In this document: one piece after another, positions 24,538-35,569 of the stretch
How positions within the stretch are numbered: the first letter of the stretch is position 1
How the letters are laid out: each line of letters opens with the position of its first letter
Assembly: GCF_014287895.1 (NCBI RefSeq)
Contig: NZ_JACOPP010000019.1
Location: 1-58,698, forward strand
Direction of reading: 5' to 3'
DNA: 58,698 bases
Source: Lawsonibacter hominis
GTDB taxonomy: Bacteria > Bacillota > Clostridia > Oscillospirales > Oscillospiraceae
The notes under the pieces: generated by a model
What the model was told of the DNA's origin: nothing
The model's database searches: none
Seen by the model: only the letters and a program-made list of their open reading frames with translations
Position numbers and translations under genes: made by a program

Positions 24538-27500
24538 TTGGCACAGCTCATCCGCGAGAATAAATTTTACGATGAGAATGAGCGACTGCGGTTATTTTCA
24601 CCTGACCGATACTCCATTCGTCTGCATCCCGGCGAGGGCGGAATTACCGGCATTTGGGATGAGGTGTTGGAACGGTTCTGCGGAGATGGGGAACAAACTC
24701 TCCGCTTTGCAGAACAGAATAACGCCATTGCTTACTTGGATGGCATCAAACGGGATATGGGAATTGAGCTATCCCCTCCGGCGTTTACAACACCGCTTGG
24801 CTATACCTATCATATTGGAGATCGCATTTCATCCATAGAGTTAGACCACATAGCAGCAGTCGGCGTTATCGCGCGTGTAGATGAAGATCACGTCTGGCAC
24901 ACGTTACCGAACGTACCCGGACAGGAACCTGTCAGCATCGACCGCAATTCCTTTGAACGCTACCTCGACACCAGATATTTCGAGGTTTCTGAACCGGAGC
25001 CGCAGCGCGTCATTGCGGCGCAGCACACAGAACAGCCAACCCCGGAGACGCCGCAAGCGGTTCAAAACCTTATGGGGCAGCGCGTGGAAATTGATGGTAA
25101 GCTCTATAATGTTGATTCCGCAGATGAAACTGTCGCGCATCTCAGCGTCGTTTCATCCTCCAGCGAGAGCAATCACGATCCGGAACACAGAACCGAACCG
25201 GTTTCTGCTGTCCTCACACGAATTGCAGATCAGGGTCGTGAGCTTGCGCCGAATATTTCGGCATATCAGGCGCTTCGTGCAGAGCATCCCGAAAAGCTCA
25301 TCGGTGTCCGCGTCGGAGAACGGCTGCTTTTTTATGGCGCGGATGCAGAACGAGCCGCCAGCGCTTTGAATCGCCGCCTGCTGCAACGCGATATTCCCGG
25401 TATGGGCGAAACCGCTGTGACCGGCTATGATTTTGGACAATGGGCAAGCGGCGCAAAGCGGCTGCTGGAGCATGGACACAGCTTCGTGTTTGCACAGCCA
25501 AATGAAACCGACGGCTATGATGTTATCAACGAGGCCGATGCCAAGGAGTATATCCCCATTGGCATGGAGCTGGAGATTGACGGACGGAAGTTTGTCATTG
25601 ACAGCGTGAATTTCGGCGCAGATGAAGTATCTCTGCGCGATGTGACTTTTCAAAACAGGCAGGGCTTTCCCATCCTCCGCGCTGAACACATTGCGTTTGT
25701 ACGCTCGTTTGTTGAAGAACAGGAACAGGAGCAGCCGCAGCCCATCGCCAAACCCGTCGCGTTCTATCCCGCCGAGAAAACACACTTGCCCTACGACATA
25801 GAAATCAAAACGCTGCACATCCCGGAACCGGAGCATGACCCGCCCTCTGCGGAACCCGCCAAGCCTGAACCGCCTGCCATGAGCGAGGAAGAAGCTCTGA
25901 TTCTGGAGCAGGAAGGACGCGCGGCGCTTTCGGAAATGGGCGAGTTTGTGCCTGATTCTGATGATGCCATCTCACAGGCCGAGATCGACGAGCCTCCCGC
26001 ACACCGCCCTGCGGTATCTATCCCCGTTGACGGCGAGTGGCAGGGCTTTCCCAGCGTTGCCGCTGCGGAGCAGGCCGCTTACGCTGACTTCAAGGCGGCG
26101 AGCCACCGCGACGCGCAGAATTTCCACATCACCGATGATGCCCTCGGCGTCGGCGGCGCAAAAGCAAAGTTTCGGGCAAATATGGCGGCGATCCACCTCC
26201 TGCAAGAGCTGGAGTTTGAGGGCTTACAGGCCAGCCCGGAGCAGCAGGAAATCCTCTCCCGCTATGTGGGCTGGGGCGGTTTGGCTGATGCGTTCGATGA
26301 AAATAAACCAAACTGGTCGGACGAGTTTGCAGAGCTGTACGCCACACTTTCCCCGGAGGAATACGCTGCCGCCCGTGCGTCCACGCTGAACGCCCACTAC
26401 ACCAGCCCTACCGTCATCAAGGCGATCTATGAAGCGGTCGGCAATATGGGCTTCCAGACCGGTAACATTCTGGAGCCGTCTATGGGCGTTGGCAACTTTT
26501 TTGGCCTGCTGCCGGAGCAGATGCAGGGCAGCAAGCTCTACGGCGTGGAGCTGGACAGCATCACCGGACGTATTGCCAAGCAGCTTTATCCCAAGGCGGA
26601 CATTACCATCGCGGGCTTTGAAACAACGGACAGAAAAGACTTTTACGACCTCGCCGTGGGCAACGTCCCGTTCGGACAATATCAGGTAGATGACCGGGCT
26701 TATAACAAGCTCGGTTTTTCCATTCACGACTACTTCTTTGCCAAAACCCTCGACCAAGTGCGTCCGGGCGGCGTGATTGCGTTTGTGACCTCCCGCTACA
26801 CGATGGACAAGCAATCGCCCGAAGTCCGCAGGTACATCGCGCAGCGGGCGGAGCTGCTGGGTGCCATTCGTCTGCCCAACAATGCGTTCCGCGCCAATGC
26901 CGGTACGGATGTGGTTTCGGACATTCTCTTTCTCCAAAAGCGTGACCGTCCCATTGAGATCGAACCGGATTGGGTACACCTCGGCCAGAACGAGGATGGC
27001 TTTGCTATCAACCGCTATTTTGTTGACCACCCGGAGATGATTTTAGGCAGGCAGACCTCCGAAAGCACCCAATACGGCAAGCAGGATTTCACCGTTGTCC
27101 CCATTGAGGGGCTGGAGCTTGCAGATCAGCTCCATGATGCCGTGAAAAACATTCGCGGCACCTATCAGGAGGCGGAACTGCCAGAGCTGGGCGAGGGCGA
27201 ACAGATCGACACGTCCATCCCCGCAGACCCCAATGTGAAAAACTACTCCTACACCGTGGTGGACGGCGAGGTGTACTACCGGGAAAACAGCCGCATGGTC
27301 AAACCGGAGCTGAACGCCACCGCCGCCGAGCGTGTCAAGGGCATGGTCGCGCTGCGGGATTGCGTGAATGAGCTGATTGCCCTGCAAATGGACGAGTACA
27401 GCGCAGAAAGCCGGATTCAGGAAGCGCAGACCGAGCTAAACCGCCTCTATGATGCGTTCTCCGCAAAACATGGCCTAATCAATGACCGTGCGAACCGTCT

Positions 27501-28546
27501 TGCGTTCTCTGACGATTCCTCTTACTACCTCCTGTGTTCACTGGAAGTGCTGGACGACGACGGAAAGCTGGAGCGCAAGGCGGATATGTTCCACAAGCGC
27601 ACCATCAAGCAGCAGCGCAGCGTAGATTCTGTGGATACCGCCAGCGAAGCCCTTGCTGTCTGCATCGGAGAAAGAGCCTGCGTCGATCTCGACTTCATGG
27701 CCTCCCTCATGGGCGGCAGCGAGAAAATCCCGCAGATTGTTGAGGATTTGAAGGGCGTCATTTACAAGGAACCCAACAGTGGTCCGTTTGACTTGCAGGA
27801 CGGCGGCGAGCATTGGGCAAAGGGCTGGCAGACGGCGGACGAATATCTCTCCGGCAACGTCCGGCAGAAGCTCCGTACCGCGCAGCGCGTGGCAGCGCGC
27901 GACCCATTCTTCGCTGGGAATGTGGACGCCCTGATTGCTGCCCAGCCGAAAGACCTTGAAGCCAGTGAGATTGAGGTGCGGCTGGGTGCGACATGGTTTG
28001 ATAAGAAGTACATCGAGCAATTCATGTACGAAACCTTTGAAACGCCCCGCTATCTGCGCGGACAGATCGAGATCAGCTATGTCCCGTACACCGCAGAATG
28101 GCAGGTTTCCCGCAAGAGCATGGTGCGCTACAACGACGTGGCGGCATTCACCACCTACGGCACAGACCGCGCCAGCGCCTATCGGCTGCTGGAGGATGCA
28201 CTGAACCTCCGCGACATTCGCATCTACGATACCATTGAGGATGCAGACGGACGGGAGCGCCGTGTCCTCAACGCCAAGGAAACCACCCTTGCCGCGCAGA
28301 AGCAGCAGCTTATCCGGGATGCGTTCAAGGACTGGATTTGGAAAGACCCGGAGCGGCGCGAAACGCTGGTACGGCAATACAACGAGGAAATGAACAGCAC
28401 TCGTCCCCGCGAGTATGACGGCAGCCACATCGTTTTCTCTGGGATGAACCCGGAAATCACCCTCCGAGAGCATCAGAAAAACGCCATCGCCCATGTGCTG
28501 TACGGCGGGAATACGCTGCTGGCACACGAAGTTGGCGCGGGAAAAA
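24538..28546 (+). CDS. Giant methylase/SNF2-helicase protein, middle part (exon 1 end at intron)
   Basis: This is the same frame as the part before the amber codon; a TTG at 24538 could restart translation but no strong ribosome site is seen. A second MutS-I-like segment (HPEKLIGVRVGERLLFYGAD) is encoded near 25284-25343. An N6-adenine methyltransferase domain follows, with ILEPSMGVGNFFG and the catalytic-type motif NVPFG near 26671, then helicase motif I (LLAHEVGAGK) at the very end. The group II intron begins at G28547 and splits the Walker A Thr codon (A|CC). The combined gene would encode more than 3000 residues and probably unwinds and/or protects ICE DNA. Confidence 0.82.
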
Positions 28547-31341
28547 GTGCGACACGTTCGTAACTGAAAAGGTTACGCACAAGTCAGCTAACAATAGAAT
28601 CGGGAACTGGAAAGGAGTCCCTGAAAAGACTTGGAGAACTAATATTCCGATAGGTGGAATGATGGGGTAACGCCCTGAAACGCCTACCTTATAAACTGCG
28701 ATATGCGGCAGTCCTCTGTAACAAGGATTGCGGTATAACGCTCGCTAAAGTCGGCGGAAATGTACCCAAACAGGTTATGCCGTGGAAAGCATCTCAGCGG
28801 TGGGATGTGTGCATGATACGCCGGAGGTCTAAAAACTGCCTATGGTCAGAATGTCACGATGACTGACGAAATCCCGAATGTACGGGTCTAAAAGGCGCAG
28901 GAGCAGAAATGTTCCTTTCCGATTACGGAAGTATGTGAGGATGAGTAAGAATTTTTACTATGAAAGTCCTTGCGGTGTTACAGGCACCGCCCAGCATACA
29001 GGCTCAGAGGGACACCTAAGGGCAGATATGTACAGATAGGAATATTGGAACGTGGAAAGGCTGGAACACGGAGCCAGTTACAGGCTATGAGGTGTTGGAT
29101 TGGAAAGCGCATTGCGTATAACAATCCTTTATCCAGCTGAGAGAGATGGCACAGTACCGTTGAAGCCGTAGAAATACGGTGGAGGGATGGCCATTAGTCG
29201 TCAGCAATCAATAAATTGAAAACTATACAGACACAAAGGTTCGAGTATGACTAAGAAAAGCGAAATCCCCCATACAAGGAGGAAAGTACCTGACTTTGGC
29301 AAACAAGAAGAAACCCTTGAAGAAACAAAAAATCCGCAATTCCGAATACTACGATATGCAGCTCGCTCTTGACGAATTGTATGCCGCAAGTGTCAAGGGG
29401 CAACGGTTCTGCAATCTGGTGGAACTAATAAAACGCCCCGAAAACATCAAGCTGGCCTACAGAAATATCCGAAAGAACAGCGGCAGTCGAACGGCGGGTG
29501 TGGATAATAAGACAATAAGCGATTTGAACAAATGGAACGAAAATGCTCTGGTCGCCCATGTTCAGCGTAAGCTGGACTGGTATGTTCCTAATGCTGTCCG
29601 CAGAGTTGAGATACCAAAGGACAACGGTAAAACCCGCCCCCTTGGAATCCCTACGATTATGGACAGGCTCATTCAGCAATGTATTCTGCAAGTATTAGAA
29701 CCTATCTGTGAAGCAAAATTCTTCAAGCGAAGCGATGGTTTCAGACCAAACCACAGTGCAGAAAATGCCATTGCCCAAGCGGAGAGAATGATACAGAACG
29801 TAGGTTGCCACTATGTCATTGATATAGATATCAAGTCTTTCTTTGACAATGTGAACCACGGAAAACTGCTGAAGCAGATGTGGACACTCGGAATTAGGGA
29901 TAAAAAGCTGCTGTCTATCATTTCTGCCATGCTAAAGGCAGAAGTGGCTGGAATCGGTTTTCCCGAAAAGGGTACGCCACAGGGCGGTATCATTTCCCCA
30001 CTGTTGTCAAACATCGTCCTGAATGAACTGGATTGGTGGATTGTCAGCCAGTGGGAAGAAATGCCTACCCAAAGGAACTATGTACACAGAATCTATGCGA
30101 ATGGAACCCCTGATAAAAGCAGTACCATCCGAACCCTGCGCAACTACACGAATCTGAAAGAGTGCTATGTTGTCCGCTATGCAGATGATTTCAAAATCTT
30201 CTGTAAAAAGCGGTCAGATGCAGTCAAGCTGTTCGAGGCAACGAAACAATGGCTTTTGGAACGTCTGGGACTGGAAACCAGCCCGGAGAAATCGAAAATC
30301 GTAAATCTGAAACGCCATTACTCTGAATTTCTTGGCTTTAAGCTGAAAGTTCGAACAAAGGGAAAGAAGCCAGATGGACAGCCAAGGTATGTAGTAGAAG
30401 TGCATATCAAGGATAAAGCATTGCTGAAAATCCGGGAGAAAAGCAAGGAAATCATTGGGCAGATACGGCAGACCTATGACCCAGGAATGGAATATCGTCT
30501 GATACAGAAATACAACTCCTATGTCATGGGCGTTCATAACTATTACAGCATTGCAACCCATGTGAATATTGACTTTCACAAAATCGCTTTCGATGTCAAA
30601 AAGAGCCTTTACAACAGATTGAAGCACAGACTGCAAAAGAAAGGTCAAATCACAAACAGGTATATCAAGGAGAAATACGGCACAAGTCGGGAGGTGCGTT
30701 ATCTGAATGGTCATGCCATCGTCCCGATTGCCTATGTTCAGCATAGAGTACCTATGGATAAGAAAAGTCGGGTAAACAAGTACACGCCAGAAGGACGGGT
30801 TGAGATTCATAAGAATCTTGCCGGTATCAATATGGCAGTACTCTATCATCTGATGAACAATCCATGCGGTAAGCAAAGTGTGGAATACAACGATAACCGC
30901 ATTGCGCTCTATGTTGCACAGAAAGGAAAATGTGCCGTCTCCGGTGTGGAACTGGAAGCAAAGCAAGTGGACTGTCACCACAAAAAGCCATTGGTGCTTG
31001 GGGGCAATGATAGCTACCAAAACCTGATTATTGTCTCCGCTGTGGTTCACATTCTCATTCATTCCAGTAATGAGCGCACCATCCGAAAATATCTGAAAGT
31101 GCTAAACCTGGATAAAAAGCAGTTGGCAAAGCTCAATAAACTTCGTGTGATGGCAGAAATGCTGGAACTCGTTTTCTAAAGGGCAAATCTGTTTGATGTA
31201 TAGATTGTCATAAAAAGTGCTGACGATGGAAAGCCGTGTGATGGGAAACTGTCACGCACGGTTTGGAGCGGGGGAAAATCTGGAGGAACGGATATGCAGC
31301 CTGCGGCTGCATATCCCGCCCAAAGGACTACCTATCGCTAT
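28547..31341 (+). mobile_element. Group II intron with reverse transcriptase-HNH protein
   Basis: The 5' end GTGCGACACG fits GUGYG and the 3' end ACTACCTATCGCTAT closely matches the first intron's TTACCTATGGCTAT. A domain V-like hairpin (GCCGTGTGATGGGAAACTG and TCACGCACGGT, about 31231-31262) and a domain VI stem precede the end. Removing 2795 nt restores GAGKT-FEM across the exon junction. Stretch 28547-29295 is the structured 5' RNA part and contains no gene. Confidence 0.92.
29296..31179 (+). CDS. ltrA: Group II intron-encoded reverse transcriptase/maturase with HNH endonuclease
   Basis: A 627-residue protein. The TTG at 29296 follows AAGGAGGAAAG by about 8 bases. RT motifs include RPLGIPTIMDRLIQQ, DIDIKSFFDNVNH, GTPQGGIISPLLSNIVLNEL and the catalytic YADD (VVRYADDFKIF). 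A maturase X domain follows. The C-terminal HNH part has CAVSGVELEAKQVDCHHKKP, a second cluster and NLIIVSAVVHILIH. It should splice and mobilise its own intron and, given RNA similarity, possibly the ORF-less intron at 7914. Codon use is AT-richer than the ICE genes around it. Confidence 0.95.
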   Translation: MANKKKPLKKQKIRNSEYYDMQLALDELYAASVKGQRFCNLVELIKRPENIKLAYRNIRKNSGSRTAGVDNKTISDLNKWNENALVAHVQRKLDWYVPNAVRRVEIPKDNGKTRPLGIPTIMDRLIQQCILQVLEPICEAKFFKRSDGFRPNHSAENAIAQAERMIQNVGCHYVIDIDIKSFFDNVNHGKLLKQMWTLGIRDKKLLSIISAMLKAEVAGIGFPEKGTPQGGIISPLLSNIVLNELDWWIVSQWEEMPTQRNYVHRIYANGTPDKSSTIRTLRNYTNLKECYVVRYADDFKIFCKKRSDAVKLFEATKQWLLERLGLETSPEKSKIVNLKRHYSEFLGFKLKVRTKGKKPDGQPRYVVEVHIKDKALLKIREKSKEIIGQIRQTYDPGMEYRLIQKYNSYVMGVHNYYSIATHVNIDFHKIAFDVKKSLYNRLKHRLQKKGQITNRYIKEKYGTSREVRYLNGHAIVPIAYVQHRVPMDKKSRVNKYTPEGRVEIHKNLAGINMAVLYHLMNNPCGKQSVEYNDNRIALYVAQKGKCAVSGVELEAKQVDCHHKKPLVLGGNDSYQNLIIVSAVVHILIHSSNERTIRKYLKVLNLDKKQLAKLNKLRVMAEMLELVF

Positions 31342-33869
31342 CCTTTGAAATGGTAGCCTCTGCGATGGAATCTAAGAGGTTGGGACTGTGCCAGAAATCC
31401 ATTTTTGTCGTGCCGAACCATCTGACGGAACAGTGGGCATCCGAGTTTCTGCGGCTCTACCCTTCGGCCAACATCCTTGTCACTACCAAGAAGGACTTTG
31501 AAACCCACAACCGCAAGAAATTCTGCGCCCGTATCGCCACCGGCGACTATGACGCCGTTATCATCGGCCACAGCCAGTTTGAGCGTATCCCCATCAGTCC
31601 GGAGCGGCAGGAACGGCTCCTTCACCAGCAGATTGAGGAAATCACCGATGGTATTCAGGATACCAAGCTCGCAGGCGGCAACAGCTTCACCATCAAGAGT
31701 TTGGAGCGCACGAAAAAGGGACTGGAGGCACGGCTGAAAAAGCTGCAAGCCAGCGACCGCAAGGATGATGTGATTTACTTTGAACAACTTGGCGTAGACC
31801 GGATGTTTGTGGACGAGTCGGACAATTATAAAAATCTTTTCCTCTATACGAAGATGCGCAATGTGGCAGGGCTTTCCACCACCGATGCGCAGAAATCCTC
31901 GGATATGTTCTCCAAGTGCCGCTACATGGATGAGCTGACCGGCGGGCGCGGCGTGGTATTTGCCACCGGCACCCCGGTTTCCAACTCCATGACGGAGCTT
32001 TACACCATCCAGCGCTATTTGCAGCATGACCGGCTGCGAGAGATGGGTATGGGCCACTTCGATTGCTGGGCAAGCCGCTTTGGTGAAACCACCACCGCGC
32101 TGGAGCTTGCCCCGGAGGGAACCGGCTACCGGGCAAGGACACGCTTTGCAAAGTTTTTCAACTTGCCCGAATTGATGAACCTGTTCAAAGAGGTCGCCGA
32201 CATCAAAACGGCGGATCAGCTCCACTTACCCACGCCGGAGGTCGCGTACCACACCATCGCCACCAAACCCACGCAGATCCAGCAGGACATGGTGAAAGCC
32301 CTCTCGGAACGAGCGTCCAAGGTACATAGCGGTGCGGTCAGCCCGGATGTGGACAATATGCTCAAAATCACCTCGGACGGACGCAAGCTGGGGCTTGACC
32401 AGCGCATCATCAATCCTATGCTCCCCGACGAGGAAACCACCAAGGTCAATCAGTGCGTGGCGAACATTCTCCAATACTGGCGCGACGGCGAGGAGGAAAA
32501 ACTGACACAGCTTGTGTTCTGCGACATTTCTACGCCAAAGGCCACGCCCTCGCAGCGGGCGGCAAAGGCTTCCCCCGGTACGCTGGACAGCCCGGAAATC
32601 CATGCGCTGGAGAGCGCGATTTCATTGGAGGAAAGCGCGGAAACGCCGTTCACGGTCTATGAGGATGTGCGCCAAAAGCTCATTGACGCCGGTATGCCCC
32701 CGGAACAGATCGCGTTCATCCACGATGCCAATACGGAGGTCAAAAAGCGGGAACTGTTCGCAAAGGTACGCAGCGGTCAGGTGCGCGTCCTGATTGGCAG
32801 CACGGCCAAGATGGGCGCGGGCACCAACGTGCAGGATCGTTTGGTCGCACTTCACGATTTGGATTGCCCGTGGCGTCCCCGTGATCTCACACAGCGAAAA
32901 GGCCGCATCGAGCGTCAGGGCAATCAGAACAAGCTCGTTCATGTCTGCCGCTATGTGACCGAGGGGACGTTTGACGCCTACCTCTGGCAAACGGTGGAGA
33001 ATAAACAGAAATTCATCTCTCAGATCATGACCTCAAAATCTCCGGTTCGCTCCTGTGAGGACGTGGACGCTACGGCGCTGTCCTTTGCGGAGATCAAAGC
33101 GCTATGCGCCGGTGATCCCCGCATCAAAGAGCGCATGGATTTGGACATTGAGGTGTCCAAGCTCAAAATTATGAAAGCAGACCACAACAGCAAGCAATTC
33201 CGCTTGGAGGACAGTCTGCTGAAATACTTCCCGGAAAAGATAGAGGAACACAAGGGCTTTGTTCGTGGGCTGGAGGCGGATATGCAGACCCTCGCGGCGC
33301 ATCCGCTCCCGGCAGAGGGCTTTGTCGGCATGGAGATTCGCGGCGACCGGCTCACTGATAAGGAAAACGCCGGTGCCGCGTTGCTGGATACCTGCAAGGA
33401 GGTCAAGGGCAAAGACCCGGTACAGATCGGCAGCTATCGCGGCTTTACCATGTCCGTTGCTTTTGATTCCATGTGGAAAACGTACACTCTGACGCTGAAA
33501 GGCCAGATGACCCATCGCGTTGAACTCGGTTCGGATGCCAGAGGCAACCTTGTCCGCATTGAGAACGCGCTGGATAAAATGCCGGAGCGTTTGCGCAGCG
33601 TTCAGGAGCAGCTTGAAAACCTCTATAACCAGCAGGCAGCGGCAAAGGCCGAGGTCGGTAAGCCGTTCCCGCAGGAGCAGGAGCTGGCCGCAAAAACTGC
33701 GCGGCTCATTGAGTTGGATATGGAGCTGAATCTGGACGGCAAGGGACAGCCGCAGCCTGAGCAGGCGATTGCAAAATCTGCGCGGCCTTCCGTTCTGGAT
33801 AGGCTGAAAGCGTCGCCTGTTCATGGCGCACCGGAAAAGCCCCACAAAAAAGAAATGGAGGCACGATAA
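31342..33869 (+). CDS. Giant methylase/SNF2-helicase protein, C-terminal exon
   Basis: The exon starts with CC that completes the Walker A Thr codon, then FEMVASAMESKRLGL. Helicase motifs follow: VVPNHLTEQWASEFL (Ia), FVDESDNYKN (II), FATGTPVSNSMTELY (III), VRVLIGSTAKMGAGTNVQDR (V) and LTQRKGRIERQGNQ (VI), i.e. an SNF2-type ATPase. A helical C-terminal region ends at TAA 33867-33869. Together with the upstream parts it forms one protein in related elements. The stop overlaps the next start. Confidence 0.88.
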
Positions 33870-34366
33870 TGAAAAATCTCCCCGTTTACAAGCACCCGGC
33901 AGCCTACGCCAGAGAGCATGACGAGCTTGCGGCCTACCGCGCTTCCAATCAAGCGAACACGGCCTGCAAGGAAGCGATTGAAGCCGCCATCCGTGACCAC
34001 TACCGGGATAACCGGCTGGATGCAGCGGCGGTCGATCAGGTGGTGCAGCAGTTCGGCTATGACCGCACGTTCCATGTCCTTGCCATCACCGTCTGTCAAG
34101 CGGATTGGGACAGACGGTATTCACCCGACAACCGGGCATGGGCAAACGCCATGTCCATCCCCGCCAATCCCGACACATGGGGTACTGACCGCAACTGCTA
34201 TCTGGCCGTCAACAGCCATCCCGGTCTGGTCGATCTGTTTCTCAGCCAGACCCGCAAAGCCTACGCGCAGGAGCGGCAGAAAACCTCTGTCCGGGATAAG
34301 CTGAAAAAGCCGCCTGAAACAACTTCGCCGAAAATTTCGGCGAAGTCCAAAGCCCCGGAGCGCTGA
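33869..34366 (+). CDS. DUF3849-like ICE protein
   Basis: A 165-residue protein whose ATG overlaps the helicase stop. YKHPAAYAREHDELAAYRAS, ACKEAIEAAIRDHY and VVQQFGYDRTFHVLA fit the DUF3849 type that normally follows the helicase gene. Function unknown. The C-terminal tail contains TSPKISAKS, encoded by the second copy of the 25-nt palindrome. Confidence 0.82.
   Translation: MKNLPVYKHPAAYAREHDELAAYRASNQANTACKEAIEAAIRDHYRDNRLDAAAVDQVVQQFGYDRTFHVLAITVCQADWDRRYSPDNRAWANAMSIPANPDTWGTDRNCYLAVNSHPGLVDLFLSQTRKAYAQERQKTSVRDKLKKPPETTSPKISAKSKAPER
34322..34346. repeat. 25-nt perfect palindrome, copy 2
   Basis: It is identical to 1372-1396 (arms ACTTCGCCGAAA and TTTCGGCGAAGT around one A). It is read in the same frame, giving TSPKISAK near the end of the DUF3849-like protein. 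The flanks are otherwise unrelated between the two copies. Confidence 0.85.
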
Positions 34367-34369
34367 GCG

Positions 34370-34708
34370 ATGGCAAAACGCAAGCGGGATATTCAGCTTA
34401 AATTCCGCGTCACGCCGCAGGAACGGGAAATGATCGAAACAAAGATGGCGCAGTTCGGCACCACCAACATGGCGGCGTATCTCCGCAAGATGGCGATTGA
34501 CGGATATGTGGTGAAGCTCGACCTTCCGGAGCTGCGGGAGCTGGTGTCCCTGCTTCGGTATTCCAGCAACAACCTCAACCAGCTCACCCGCCGCGCCCAC
34601 GAAACAGGCCGTATCTACGAAACCGATCTGGAGGACATTCAGCAAAGTCAGGAACGGATATGGACGGCGGCGGAGAAAATCGTTTCCTCGCTGGCGGCGC
34701 TGAAATAA
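34370..34708 (+). CDS. mobC: MobC-family relaxosome accessory protein
   Basis: A 112-residue protein. The N-terminus (KRDIQLKFRVTPQEREMIET) is a ribbon-helix-helix DNA-binding domain; the conserved helical part has YSSNNLNQLTRRAHETG. This is the MobC-like family that helps the relaxase nick oriT. The relaxase gene itself is 3.6 kb downstream, separated by cargo, so the AbiE cassette may have been inserted between them. Confidence 0.9.
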   Translation: MAKRKRDIQLKFRVTPQEREMIETKMAQFGTTNMAAYLRKMAIDGYVVKLDLPELRELVSLLRYSSNNLNQLTRRAHETGRIYETDLEDIQQSQERIWTAAEKIVSSLAALK

Positions 34709-34713
34709 GTCGC

Positions 34714-34740
34714 AGGGGCGGCGGAATAACCGCCGCCCCT
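34714..34740 (+). terminator. Strong GC-rich hairpin after mobC
   Basis: AGGGGCGGCGG (34714-34724) and CCGCCGCCCCT (34730-34740) form an 11-bp perfect stem with a 5-nt loop right after the mobC stop. The tail (GTCTATAC) is only weakly T-rich. Confidence 0.6.
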
Positions 34741-34756
34741 GTCTATACAAAAGCAA

Positions 34757-34786
34757 AAGCTCCGACGCAAAACAGCATCGGAGCTT
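34757..34786 (-). terminator. Rho-independent terminator of the XRE gene
   Basis: AAGCTCCGA and TCGGAGCTT form a 9-bp stem. On the minus strand it comes directly after the XRE gene and is followed by TTTTGCTTTTG, so it serves that gene. Confidence 0.75.
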
Positions 34787-35026
34787 CTACGGTTCCAGAT
34801 TATTTTCATCGAATAACGGCGAGGCAAAAAAGCTGCTCAGGTCGATCTCCAATCCCTGACAAAGCTCGTGGATGATCCGCAGCTTCATAGACGGGTATGC
34901 GCAGTTCACAAGATTACCGATGGTGGACTTCGGCACGCCGCTTTTCATATAAAGCTGATACTGCGTCATGCCCCGCTCCTGCATCAGCTCAACCAAACGC
35001 CTGCTGACGGCTTCATTCAACTGCAA
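34787..35026 (-). CDS. XRE-family helix-turn-helix regulator
   Basis: A 79-residue protein. The TTG at 35026 is preferred because GGGAGGTG lies 6 bases upstream on this strand; the frame is open further to an ATG at 35074. The HTH is QERGMTQYQLYMKSGVPKST followed by IGNLV. It is transcribed against the ICE genes and is divergent from the gene at 35252. It probably controls a nearby ICE promoter. Confidence 0.82.
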   Translation of the reverse strand: MQLNEAVSRRLVELMQERGMTQYQLYMKSGVPKSTIGNLVNCAYPSMKLRIIHELCQGLEIDLSSFFASPLFDENNLEP

Positions 35027-35251
35027 GTACCACACCTCCCGTCCCTGTAACTGTACCAACATTATATTTCCCATCTGGAGAAAATTAGTTCAGGTAGCTG
35101 TACTAAAGCGAGATTCTGTGATATGGTTAGATGTCGGGCAAAAGGCGAAAACTATTCGTATGACTTTGCCGCATCCTTGCAAAACACCAATGAGCAAAGT
35201 ATTCTAATATCAGAAAAAGATTTGACCGCTTGGAAAGGAGCTGCGGAACGT

Positions 35252-35569
35252 ATGCTGACAAACGAAATTGTGCTGAAGGTATTTTCCGACTACCTCAACC
35301 GCGATACGGATTTTGAAGTTGTCCTAACCAGCAGAGGCTACACGGTCATGGGCTTTGACTGCTACCGGCAGGACTGGAACACCGTGGACTTTTGCCCTAT
35401 GCCCGAAGATTTGTTGGATTCTCTGCTGGATGCCTATGAGAATTTCCGCATGATGGAGATTACGGGTGGAGATCGTGATCTGACCGAAAAGGAAGAAGCA
35501 AAGCTCGCCAAAGAGCGTGACGCGCTGACCGCACTTTGTGAAAAGGAGGCCGCAAAATGTTCATCCTGA
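35252..35569 (+). CDS. Hypothetical ICE protein
   Basis: A 105-residue protein. The ATG at 35252 has GGAAAGGAG (35232-35240) 11 bases upstream; the frame is open back to 35123. Acidic, with an N-terminal mixed domain (EVVLTSRGYTVMGFDCYRQD) and a charged C-terminal helix. It overlaps the next gene by 13 bases. Not recognised. Confidence 0.7.
   Translation: MLTNEIVLKVFSDYLNRDTDFEVVLTSRGYTVMGFDCYRQDWNTVDFCPMPEDLLDSLLDAYENFRMMEITGGDRDLTEKEEAKLAKERDALTALCEKEAAKCSS

Noticed and set aside
31263..31341. Start of an independent helicase gene before the exon
   Set aside because: These bases are the domain VI end of the group II intron; the protein homology begins only at 31342.
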